Positions 33,402-41,799 of a stretch of 64,000 nt of DNA are shown here, one piece after another. Made by a program: the position numbers and the translations under genes. The stretch is from NCBI GenBank assembly GCA_022446985.1, contig JAKVBD010000015.1, positions 1 through 64,000 on the forward strand, read 5' to 3'. The first letter of the stretch is position 1. Each line of letters starts with the position of its first letter. The notes under the pieces were generated by a model. The model had not been told where the DNA came from. It saw nothing but the letters and a program-made list of their open reading frames with translations, and did not search any database. This DNA comes from Lentisphaerales bacterium (lineage in GTDB: Bacteria; Verrucomicrobiota; Lentisphaeria; Lentisphaerales; Lentisphaeraceae).

Positions 33402-35236
33402 TGACTACGGAAAAACAGCAAAAATATAGTTTAATGGCAGCAGTGTTTCAGCTGTTTATGGGAGCTTTTGTAGCGGGCTTATGGTTGAAGTATGAAGGCT
33501 TTTTACCGGTAGAGTTTTTAATTCAGGCAGGAAATACATTAGTCATTGGTTTCTTAATAAGCGTTCTTGCATGGCGCCATAATGCTATGGCCTGGAAAGC
33601 TTCAATTGAAAAAAGAGACAGAGGCTTAGCCACTGAGCAAGAAAAGATTTTTTCTGATGATGACGAATATTTTGGTCGATTTGAAAAGTCATTTTTACAG
33701 TTCAATAAAGTGCTGCTCCCATTTATACTGGTCGCTATAAGTGTAATAGAGATAGGCCTGAGTTTAAGAGTTTACTTACTGGAAGCCAGTGAACTGTCAA
33801 AGAATTCACAGACATTACTCATTCCAGTAACATTGATGCTTTCATTTTCTTTAATTTCTTTTCTTGTTGGAAAGTTCTTTTCGGGTTTGGCTCATAGAGA
33901 AGCTTATGTTTTTTTAAGACCTGTTTGTGGCTATCTTCTATATAACTCTTTTACAATGTTTTTAGCAGGTATTGCTGCTTTAAATTATCACTTTGGCGTC
34001 ATGCAGCCTCTAGTATGGTTTGTTAATTTCTCTATAGGTTTAAGTTGCTTGATTGCAATTGAAAGATTATTCCTTTGGATCGTGGATATGTATCGTCCAA
34101 AGAGTAAAAATGAAGGTTATTTACCAATATATGAGAGTCGCATACTGGCATTGTTTAGTCAACCTAAAGGAGTGCTGGGTAATTTAGCCGCTATGCTGGA
34201 GTATCAGTTCGGCATTAAAGTTTCAGAATCTCTATTTGCGTCATTTTCAAAGAAGGTGTTGCTACCATATGTCAGCCTTCAGCTTCTAAGCCTTTTTGCT
34301 TTATCTTCCGTTACTTATATCAAGCCAAGTGAAAAGGCTTTGAAAATGTCCTGGGGAGATAAAGATTTTACAATTTTAGAGCCGGGAATTTATTTTGGCG
34401 CTCCTTGGCCTATGAGCAGTATTGAGCGTTTAGATGTGCATAGAGTAACAGAGGTTGATTTAACAGAAAATGCTGAGTTTGAAAAGAAGCTATCTGAAGC
34501 GAGAATCAAACCTTTGGTAGATAATTGGGATCAAGAAGAGTACAATGAATTGCTTAATTTAGCTGCACAAATTAATCAGGATGGACAATTTTCGCAAAAT
34601 CTGGTGGCGCTGAATGTGAAGCTATCATACAGAATTCAGGATGTCCTAAAGTTTAGAGGTGCTTATGAAAATACAGAAGCCGCCTTGATCATGACTGGAC
34701 GTAAGATTTTAACCAGAACTCTGTTGGAGAGTAACTTCAACGAAACCATTAAGTCGGGTTTAAAGGATTTTCATACCAAGCTAAAGGCGAGTTTAGTGGA
34801 TGTGTGTGCAGAAGAGTTTGGTGTTGAGGTGATTGATGTGTCAGTTATTAACTTTCAGCCTCCACCAGAAGTCGTAGAAGCTTACAGATCTGTTCATATT
34901 GCTCTGGAGGAAAGAGAGCGTTTAGCCATTAAGGCTGATAAATACAGTAATTCTCGACATAATCTGGCAGAACTTGATGTTGACCTTTTGCTTAAAAAAG
35001 CTACACAGGAGACTGTGTTAAGAAAGCTTTTGTTGGATAAGGAATTGCAAGCATTTAACGATCAAAAAGAAGTATATGAGAAGTTGCCGGTTCTATATAA
35101 AGCAATTGCTTTAATGACTACTTATGAAGCTGTTTTGAAAGATGTTAGAAAAGTTGTGAACCTGACAGGCACTCAAAATGAAATTATTACCTTGGAATTA
35201 AAGAAATCTACACCGGATTTATTGGAGTTGGAGTAA
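33401..35236 (+). CDS. Polytopic SPFH/band-7 protein (HflK-like C-terminus)
   Basis: I start at ATG 33401 (611 residues). The N-terminal half has about six or seven hydrophobic helices (near 12-30, 36-57, 103-125, 140-160, 175-195, 205-228, 285-305). A short extracytoplasmic-type SPFH domain follows (from about 310: GDKDFTILEPGIYFGAPWPM, LNVKLSYRIQDVLKF). After it come a helical coiled-coil region with VIDVSVINFQPPPEVVEAYRSV and a Lys/Leu-rich end. HflK, by contrast, has one membrane helix. SPFH proteins form large ring cages around membrane enzymes. Confidence 0.85.
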   Translation: MTTEKQQKYSLMAAVFQLFMGAFVAGLWLKYEGFLPVEFLIQAGNTLVIGFLISVLAWRHNAMAWKASIEKRDRGLATEQEKIFSDDDEYFGRFEKSFLQFNKVLLPFILVAISVIEIGLSLRVYLLEASELSKNSQTLLIPVTLMLSFSLISFLVGKFFSGLAHREAYVFLRPVCGYLLYNSFTMFLAGIAALNYHFGVMQPLVWFVNFSIGLSCLIAIERLFLWIVDMYRPKSKNEGYLPIYESRILALFSQPKGVLGNLAAMLEYQFGIKVSESLFASFSKKVLLPYVSLQLLSLFALSSVTYIKPSEKALKMSWGDKDFTILEPGIYFGAPWPMSSIERLDVHRVTEVDLTENAEFEKKLSEARIKPLVDNWDQEEYNELLNLAAQINQDGQFSQNLVALNVKLSYRIQDVLKFRGAYENTEAALIMTGRKILTRTLLESNFNETIKSGLKDFHTKLKASLVDVCAEEFGVEVIDVSVINFQPPPEVVEAYRSVHIALEERERLAIKADKYSNSRHNLAELDVDLLLKKATQETVLRKLLLDKELQAFNDQKEVYEKLPVLYKAIALMTTYEAVLKDVRKVVNLTGTQNEIITLELKKSTPDLLELE

Positions 35237-35239
35237 GCT

Positions 35240-36145
35240 ATGAAGAATAATAAACTGACTATAATAATTAGCAGCTTGACGTTACTTTTAGTCGTTACGG
35301 TTATGTGTACCTTTCAAATGAAGGTCGGTGAAATGGCGATTGTTACGACCTTTGGTGATGCCAAAGAACTCAAGCAACCGGGTTTATATTTTAGATGGCC
35401 ATGGCCAGTGCAAAAGTTGGTACGTTTAGATGCCCGTAAGCAATTATTTGAAGGACGAGAAAGAGAGATTCTCACTAACGACAATATCAATATTATATTG
35501 AAGCTTGTTGTCGCTTGGTCAATAGACAAAGAAAAATCTCTAGACTTTTATAAATCACTTGGCCAGAATGCTCGTGCAGCGGAAGATAGGCTTGAAACCT
35601 TAGTTTCAAGTACACCGCAGAGTGTTATACGAAATTATGAATTAAAAGATTTTTTTAATTCAGAAGGCGGATCAAAGATTCAACAAATAGAAAACGAGTT
35701 AACAGCAGCCTTAAATGAAGTGACTTATGGAAAGTATGGAATTGTAATCCATAAAGCAGCTTTAACTAAGATTAGTCTTCATGAAAAGAACAGCGAAAGT
35801 GTTCTGGCAAAAATGCAAGAAGAGCAGAGCCGTATAGCTGCTGAGATTTTATCAAAAGCCGAGACCGCAGCTAAGTTGAAAGAAAATGCGGCAGATAATA
35901 TTCGAGCTGAAAAAATAGCCCAGGCACAAGCAGAGTCGAAAAAAATTCGGGACGAAGTCAGAGTGAAGTCTACAGAATTATTTTCGAAATATCAAAAGAA
36001 TCAAGAGTTTGCAGCTTTTTTAAGACAGCTGGATGGCTTAAAGGAAATTATGAAAACTCAGACTACAGCTTTTTTGAGCCCGAATATACCTCCGTTTGAT
36101 TTGTTTAAAGAAGCTATTCAGTCTGAGGATAAAAACAAAAAATGA
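35240..36145 (+). CDS. SPFH/band-7 protein, HflC-like
   Basis: The 301-residue protein has one N-terminal membrane helix (about 5-25) and an SPFH domain starting VGEMAIVTTFGDAKELKQPGLY, as in HflC. A long helix follows, rich in Ala/Glu/Lys (QEEQSRIAAEILSKAETAAKL), typical of the coiled-coil stalk, then a C-terminal loop with FLSPNIPPFDLF. In E. coli HflC and HflK form a cage around FtsH; no ftsH is in this window. It starts 3 bases after the previous gene, and its TGA overlaps the next ATG. Confidence 0.85.
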   Translation: MKNNKLTIIISSLTLLLVVTVMCTFQMKVGEMAIVTTFGDAKELKQPGLYFRWPWPVQKLVRLDARKQLFEGREREILTNDNINIILKLVVAWSIDKEKSLDFYKSLGQNARAAEDRLETLVSSTPQSVIRNYELKDFFNSEGGSKIQQIENELTAALNEVTYGKYGIVIHKAALTKISLHEKNSESVLAKMQEEQSRIAAEILSKAETAAKLKENAADNIRAEKIAQAQAESKKIRDEVRVKSTELFSKYQKNQEFAAFLRQLDGLKEIMKTQTTAFLSPNIPPFDLFKEAIQSEDKNKK

Positions 36146-37170
36146 GCTCAGAGTTAAAAGATAAACAGGAGAGTGGTGGGTTAAAGGCTCTAAAAGATGC
36201 CTTAAATACAACTTCTATTTTATTAAGAATAGCCATGGTTCTTCTTGTTTTCGCTTTTTTGTTCAGTGGAATGAAAAACCTTGAGCAATATGAGGAAGCT
36301 GTAGTATTGCGGTTTGGTGCAGACTCCGGTGCTGTTCGGCAAAAGGCTGGAATGCAGTTTGCCTTTCCGTATCCAGTTGATCAAGTGATTGTGGTTCCTG
36401 TAGGTAGAACACAATCGCTCAGTTCTCCTTCCTTTATGTATAAAGACATGCAGATGAAGGAAGTTGCCCCATATTTAAAACCTGGAGTCGACGGTTACTT
36501 GTTGACTGCAGATCGAAATATCTTGCACTGTGAATCGACTCTGAAGTATGAAGTTGAAGATATAAAAAGCTATTTATTCAGTCTGAATAAAGAGCAAAGG
36601 GATGAGATTATCCGCAATTTATTGGATAATTCAATTTTGAAGTCTGTAGCTAAACTGACTTTGGAAGAAGCCCTCAATAAAAAGCAATTAATTGCTGATA
36701 CTAAACTAACTTTACAAGCACAATTAGAAGAATTAGGCGCGGGTGTGCACGTTGATCTGTTAGATATTCGTTTGACCGTGCCTAGGCAGGTTGAGGAAAA
36801 TCGCCGGGAAGTCGTTAAGGCTAGGAATCAGGCAGATACACGATTAGCTGAAGCAAGTAAGTATACTCGTCAAACAGCTGATAGGACAGAAAACGATATC
36901 ATCAAAATTAAGTACGGTGCTGGGATTTGGAAGAAGAGAATGATGGAGCGCGCCAAGGGTGATTTAGAAATATTTGAAAAGCTGCTGTCTGAATATGAGA
37001 AGAACCCAGAGCAAGTAAAAATCATGCTTTTACGAGATGCCATGTCAGAAGTAAGTGGCAAGTTGGAAGAGGTTTTTGTTTTCGATAGCAATGAAGAGCG
37101 AGAGTTAAGAATTCAAATGGCGAGGCAGCCGATAAACAAAAAGACGAAGTCTGATGAAGAAGATAAGTAA
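36142..37170 (+). CDS. Third SPFH/band-7 protein (HflK-like)
   Basis: The 342-residue protein has a cytoplasmic N-terminus, one membrane helix (about 28-48) and an SPFH domain (from about 50: EQYEEAVVLRFGADSG, QKAGMQFAFPYP). The text YLLTADRNILHCESTLKYEVEDIKSYL resembles HflK (VLTGDENIV-type). A helical region follows with EENRREVVKARNQADTRLAEASK. Its ATG overlaps the HflC-like gene by 4 bases and its end overlaps the ATPase gene by 17 bases. The three SPFH proteins probably assemble together. Confidence 0.85.
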   Translation: MSSELKDKQESGGLKALKDALNTTSILLRIAMVLLVFAFLFSGMKNLEQYEEAVVLRFGADSGAVRQKAGMQFAFPYPVDQVIVVPVGRTQSLSSPSFMYKDMQMKEVAPYLKPGVDGYLLTADRNILHCESTLKYEVEDIKSYLFSLNKEQRDEIIRNLLDNSILKSVAKLTLEEALNKKQLIADTKLTLQAQLEELGAGVHVDLLDIRLTVPRQVEENRREVVKARNQADTRLAEASKYTRQTADRTENDIIKIKYGAGIWKKRMMERAKGDLEIFEKLLSEYEKNPEQVKIMLLRDAMSEVSGKLEEVFVFDSNEERELRIQMARQPINKKTKSDEEDK

Positions 37171-39061
37171 GGAAAATATGCATTTATGGGCCTTTGCCGG
37201 GCTGATATTTATTATCAATTCCTTTGTCTTTTTAAAAACAGTAGATGATGGCCTGTTTTTAGCTTCTGTATCAGCAGGAATTGCTGTTGCTATTTTATTG
37301 ATCCCAATGTTAAGGACCCTTTTCGAGGATTTTCGTGAGAAGCAGATGAAGATGCATGAGCTGGTCATATTGGCTGTACTGGCCAGTTGCAGCCAGGGCG
37401 ACTTAATTACTTCCTCTTGTATAGCTTTCTTTATGCTTTTGTCGATGATTATTGAGTCAAAGACAGCAAGTGGGGTCCAGTCATCTCTTGAGGCTTTAGC
37501 AAAGATTACACCAGGTAAGGCGAACCGAGTAAAAGAGGACGGGGCACTCGAAGATGTTGAAGGTAAAGATCTTTTGCCTGGAGATATTATACGAGTTAGT
37601 CCAGGCGAAAATATATTGGCAGATGGCGAAATCATTAAAGGACGAAGTTCTATAAATGAAGCAAATATTACCGGAGAATCTTTACCTGTAGACAAAGGTG
37701 AGACGTCTAAAGTTTTTGCCGGCACAACTAATCTTACAGGTGTTGTTGAAGTTAAAGTTTTAAAAGCAGGTGAAGATACAGCCATTGGTAGAGTTAGAGA
37801 GCTAATTTTGCAGGCAGAAGGCAGTAAGTTGCCATTTGTACGATTAATTGATGAGTATGTGAAGTACTATACGCCGTTAGTTGTTATGATTGCAGCAATT
37901 GTGCTATTTTTTAACAAAGACACAGATGGCGTGAATAGAGTCGTTGCTATCTTAGTTGCCACTTGTCCCATTGCACTTATCTTAGCGACTCCAACAGCTG
38001 TAGTTGCGTCTTTATCCGCTGCCGCCCGTTTAGGTGTCTTAATCAAGGATGTAAATGACATAGAAGCGATGGCGAGGATAGAAGCGTTTATTTTTGATAA
38101 AACGGGTACTTTGACGAGTGGAGTTCTTCAGGTAGCCTGTTTGAAACCTGTACCAGGAGTCAAGAATGCAGATTTACTACGAGCTGCAGTTATAGCGGAG
38201 TCTGACAGTAAGCACCCTGTCGCCAAAGCTATAATGCAATTGGCAGATAAAGCCAGAATGAAAGTTCGTCATGCCGATTCACTTCATGAAGAGCCTGGAC
38301 GCGGGGTAAAAGCTTCTTTTAAAGATCAAACGATTTTGGCAGGTAATTTAGCATGGATGGAAGATAATCGCTTTAAGGCGGAACAGTTTAATTTTTCTAC
38401 GAAAAAAGATGGCGTCGGCATGAGTTTATTATTCATTTGTCGAGATGGTAAGCCATTAGGTTGGATCGGGCTTTCAGATCAGCCTAGGCCGGAAGTTGCT
38501 GAGAGTTTAGTTGATCTTCAGGGTTCTGGGATTTCTTACTCTGCAATTGTTTCGGGTGACCGCACATCGGTTGTAGATGCTGTTTCAAAAGACTTACCAG
38601 TGCATGAAGCTTTTGGTGATTGTACTCCAGATATGAAAGTGGATAAAGTTAAATATGTTAAGGATAAGGGTTATAGAGTCGCATTTGTTGGTGATGGAGT
38701 AAATGATGGTCCTGCATTGGCTACCAGTGATATCGGTATTGCTATGGGAGCTGCGGGAAGTGATGTCGCAATAGAGAGTTCAACAATTGCACTGATGAAT
38801 AATGAGTTAGATCGTTTACCATTTTTGGTCACATTATCAAGAAAGATGCGAATGACCGTTATTCAGAATTTTTTACTTGGTGGTATCTTTATAATCGGTG
38901 GAATCAGTCTTGGAGCTCTTGGAAGTTTAAGTCCTGTCATTGCCGCAGTTCTTCAGGTGATTGGAGCTCTCGGTGTTGTTTTGAATAGTGCGAGACTTAT
39001 CCGACAAGGTGAGGAAATTCAAGCTTTTGATCAACCTTTAGGAGAAGTTAATGAAGGGTAA
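37154..39061 (+). CDS. P1B-type ATPase with unusual metal site
   Basis: The 635-residue protein has all core P-type motifs: TGES (173-176), phosphorylation site DKTGT (Asp315), the P1B-specific HP (His354-Pro355) and GDGVND (513-518). The transport motif of TM6 is CPI (Cys271-Pro272-Ile273) instead of CPC. The last helix pair (PVIAAVLQVIGALGVVLNSARL) lacks the Asp of Zn/Cd pumps and the Tyr-Asn of Cu pumps. No N-terminal HMA domain is present. It is related to ZntA/CopA-type pumps, but its ion cannot be inferred. It overlaps the genes on both sides by 17 and 11 bases. Confidence 0.88.
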   Translation: MKKISKENMHLWAFAGLIFIINSFVFLKTVDDGLFLASVSAGIAVAILLIPMLRTLFEDFREKQMKMHELVILAVLASCSQGDLITSSCIAFFMLLSMIIESKTASGVQSSLEALAKITPGKANRVKEDGALEDVEGKDLLPGDIIRVSPGENILADGEIIKGRSSINEANITGESLPVDKGETSKVFAGTTNLTGVVEVKVLKAGEDTAIGRVRELILQAEGSKLPFVRLIDEYVKYYTPLVVMIAAIVLFFNKDTDGVNRVVAILVATCPIALILATPTAVVASLSAAARLGVLIKDVNDIEAMARIEAFIFDKTGTLTSGVLQVACLKPVPGVKNADLLRAAVIAESDSKHPVAKAIMQLADKARMKVRHADSLHEEPGRGVKASFKDQTILAGNLAWMEDNRFKAEQFNFSTKKDGVGMSLLFICRDGKPLGWIGLSDQPRPEVAESLVDLQGSGISYSAIVSGDRTSVVDAVSKDLPVHEAFGDCTPDMKVDKVKYVKDKGYRVAFVGDGVNDGPALATSDIGIAMGAAGSDVAIESSTIALMNNELDRLPFLVTLSRKMRMTVIQNFLLGGIFIIGGISLGALGSLSPVIAAVLQVIGALGVVLNSARLIRQGEEIQAFDQPLGEVNEG

Positions 39062-40475
39062 TGTTGAAGCCGTTGTTAAGGGGGAAGCACTCGTAAAGAC
39101 TTTTAAAGACTTTTGGGGTAGAGATAAAGTCAAAGCTTTGAAAGGTGTTGATATTGTTATCCCCAAAGGCTCGGTTTTTGGTTTACTAGGACCAAATGGT
39201 GCAGGTAAATCGACTCTTATCAAATTAATTCTTGGTCACCTTCATCCAACCTCTGGCAGGGTTGCCGTATTGGGGAAAAGTCCTAAAGATGTTGAAGCGA
39301 AGTATAAGATAGGTTATCTGCCAGAAAGGTCTTACCTCTATAAAAACCTTACAGCAGAAGAAACGTTGTATTATTTTGGTGAAATTTTAAACTTAAGTAA
39401 AGAGCAGATTAAAAGTCGTAGTGACCAACTTCTTGAAATGGTAGGGTTGCAGAATGCTGTAAAGCGCTACGTCGGCGAATTTTCTCATGGTATGACTCGC
39501 CGAATGGGGTTAGCTCAAGCTTTACTTAATGATCCAGACTTTATCATTTTAGATGAACCTACAGCTGGTTTAGACCCGGTTGGTTGCCGCGAAGTCAAAG
39601 ACTTAATTATTACTCTTGGCAAAAGAGGTAAGACAGTTTTGCTAACCAGTCATTTATTGGCAGATGTTGAGGATACCTGTGATGAGTTGTTGATGATGTA
39701 TGGAGGAACAGTTCAGTCTAAAGGCAAAATTGATGACCTCTTAGCAGATACTAATAGAATCAAACTTGAGTTTCCTGCTGATAAAGGAATCGATTTAACT
39801 ACATTAGAAAAAGAGTTAAAACAAAAAAGTTCAGGTGATTTCAGTATATCATCACCCAGGCAGTCATTGGAACAATATTTTTTAAATATTGTAAATAAAG
39901 GCCGTCAGTTTAAGGAAACGTCAGGTGCCCAAAAAGGAAAAGGTGTTGCTGCTTACCTTCAAGCTGGTGTTGAGCAAGAAAAAGTAAGTTCAGTTGAAAA
40001 GAAAGAGTCCGAAGTTCCAGAAGTGGCAATAAGAAAAGCTACTGTTGAGATTCAAAAAAAAGAAAGTGTCGCAGAGGAAACTTCTGAAAGTGCAGGAACT
40101 TCAGAAGTGTCTGGAAATGTTAAGCCTGTTGAATCTATACCGGAGGCAGAATCTATACCGGAGGCAGAATCTATACCAGAGGCAGAATCCAAGCTTGAGT
40201 CAGTAGAGGTTTTAGATGAAACTCCTAAAATGGTAGAAGCAGTAGAAGTCGCAGACGATGTCATTATGTCCTCAAGTAAGAACGTTGAACCTGAGGTGGG
40301 ATTTAACTCGGAAGACGCAGTTATAGATAGTCTTCCTGAAGAACTCTCTGAATTTAGTGATTTAAAGGCTTCATCGTCAACTGAATCGACTATTGATTCA
40401 GAGCTAATTGATTTCAGTGAGGATGAAGAAGATTCTGATTTAGACGAGAAGCTTTTGGATGATTTGACAATTTAA
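39051..40475 (+). CDS. ABC transporter ATPase with long acidic C-terminal tail
   Basis: The 474-residue protein has a normal ABC domain to about 235: Walker A GPNGAGKST (47-55), signature FSHGMTRRMGLAQAL, Walker B FIILDEPTAGLDP and switch LTSHLLADVEDT. The DrrA/YhaQ-like family usually ends near 300. Here about 170 further residues follow, rich in Ser, Glu, Val and Asp, with a threefold SIPEAE repeat, likely disordered. Together with the adjacent permease it forms the operon's ABC-2 exporter; it may also energise the first permease (32460). Confidence 0.88.
   Translation: MKGNVEAVVKGEALVKTFKDFWGRDKVKALKGVDIVIPKGSVFGLLGPNGAGKSTLIKLILGHLHPTSGRVAVLGKSPKDVEAKYKIGYLPERSYLYKNLTAEETLYYFGEILNLSKEQIKSRSDQLLEMVGLQNAVKRYVGEFSHGMTRRMGLAQALLNDPDFIILDEPTAGLDPVGCREVKDLIITLGKRGKTVLLTSHLLADVEDTCDELLMMYGGTVQSKGKIDDLLADTNRIKLEFPADKGIDLTTLEKELKQKSSGDFSISSPRQSLEQYFLNIVNKGRQFKETSGAQKGKGVAAYLQAGVEQEKVSSVEKKESEVPEVAIRKATVEIQKKESVAEETSESAGTSEVSGNVKPVESIPEAESIPEAESIPEAESKLESVEVLDETPKMVEAVEVADDVIMSSSKNVEPEVGFNSEDAVIDSLPEELSEFSDLKASSSTESTIDSELIDFSEDEEDSDLDEKLLDDLTI
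40131..40184 (+). repeat. Three 18-base tandem repeats in the ATPase tail
   Basis: Copies begin at 40131, 40149 and 40167 (gaatctataccggaggca; the third differs by one base). They keep the frame and encode SIPEAE-type units. Confidence 0.9.
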
Positions 40476-40476
40476 G

Positions 40477-41799
40477 ATGAATCAGGTTTTTAATATAGCA
40501 AAAATGACGGTGCTTATGTCTCTTCGACGAGGCACATTACCTGCAATTTTAATAGTAGTAGTAGTCATGTCTACTCTTATTTTTAATGTTGCACGTAGTG
40601 ATGGTGATTTGATTAATGAACTCGATATTCGGTTACTATATAGCTATGGATTTACATATAGTGCATTGAGCTTGATTGCTATCTCTATCGCTTGCTTTAC
40701 AGTCCGCTCTCAGCTAGATGCTAAAAATATCCACATGTTAACCAGTTATCCGGTATCGAGAAAGGTGATCTTCTTCGGTCAGGGTTTGGGGGTGGCGTTG
40801 ATTCTGCTGCTATCGGAACTTGTTCTTTTGGTGTCGATTGTTGCCAATGCTTGGTTGTACTCACAAGAGGCCAGTCAAGAATCCCAAGATTTGGCAGCGA
40901 ATAAGTATTTAAATAGTAGAAAGCTTGTTTATCCAAATTATAAATCTAAAAGAGACTTGACGCTGGAGTTTGCCAAAGAATATGACTTGAAGGTTGAGAA
41001 GTTGAATGAGATCTTGTGGGATGATTTAGCGGAGCAGGCCATTTTTAAAGATCAGAATATCAAAGCTAATGAATCTAAGATTTGGTTCTTTGATACAGGA
41101 GGTATTTCAGAACAAGCTGAAGAAATAGTTGTTAAATTTAATTTCAGGCAGGGTGATAGACTTCAGAAAATCAAAGGAGCTCTTGAACTTAACGGTGTTA
41201 ACTCTCCAACTTATTTTAAAGCGAATGTTGAAGCCCACCAGTTTCAAGAATATAAAATAAAAATACCTTTCGCGAGCGTGCCAGAAGACGGAATATTCAC
41301 TTTAACATTTACGAACTTGGGGACGTATTCAACTGTTGTAACTAGATCTGGATTAACGCTGGAGTTTGTAGATGGGAATTTTTATGGAAACTTTTTTAAA
41401 GTCATTTTGTCACAATTTATACATGCTTTTGTAATGATTGTGGTAGGAATGTGCGCCGGGTTAGGTTTGTCATTTTCTGTAGCTAATTTTTTGGTTATGA
41501 TGCTTTATCTGATGTCAGTTGCAGAAGGCGTCGTGAGTGTAGTTATTGAGGAAATGGGTTTTAAAGCAGTTGTTAGTATTTGGGATACTTTAGTGGTCAA
41601 TTTACTAAAGGCAGCAATATGGGTAACAAAGGGGCTTCAACCCCCGGATGTAATAGGTAAAGTCTGTAGCGGAGTAAGTGTCGACAGTTCATATATATTT
41701 TATGAGTGGTTACCTGCAACTTCAATTTATGGGTTGATTGCACTGCTCATAGCATTAAAAGTTTTCGACAATAAAGAACTAGACAGGCTTCAGGTATGA
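40477..41799 (+). CDS. ABC-2-like permease with large extracytoplasmic insert
   Basis: The 440-residue protein has helices near 18-35, 55-75, 100-125 and four or five in the last 130 residues (about 310-435). In the first cytoplasmic loop VRSQLDAKNIHMLTSYPVSRKVIFFGQ is typical of ABC-2 permeases. Between about 130 and 300 it carries a soluble beta-rich insert (GGISEQAEEIVVKFNF, FTLTFTNLGTYSTVV) that should lie outside the membrane. It starts 1 base after the ATPase gene and overlaps the next gene by 4 bases. Confidence 0.8.
   Translation: MNQVFNIAKMTVLMSLRRGTLPAILIVVVVMSTLIFNVARSDGDLINELDIRLLYSYGFTYSALSLIAISIACFTVRSQLDAKNIHMLTSYPVSRKVIFFGQGLGVALILLLSELVLLVSIVANAWLYSQEASQESQDLAANKYLNSRKLVYPNYKSKRDLTLEFAKEYDLKVEKLNEILWDDLAEQAIFKDQNIKANESKIWFFDTGGISEQAEEIVVKFNFRQGDRLQKIKGALELNGVNSPTYFKANVEAHQFQEYKIKIPFASVPEDGIFTLTFTNLGTYSTVVTRSGLTLEFVDGNFYGNFFKVILSQFIHAFVMIVVGMCAGLGLSFSVANFLVMMLYLMSVAEGVVSVVIEEMGFKAVVSIWDTLVVNLLKAAIWVTKGLQPPDVIGKVCSGVSVDSSYIFYEWLPATSIYGLIALLIALKVFDNKELDRLQV

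Noticed and set aside
37105-37785. 226-residue minus-strand open frame
   Set aside because: It lies antisense to the P1B ATPase, which has all family motifs; its own sequence shows no domain.
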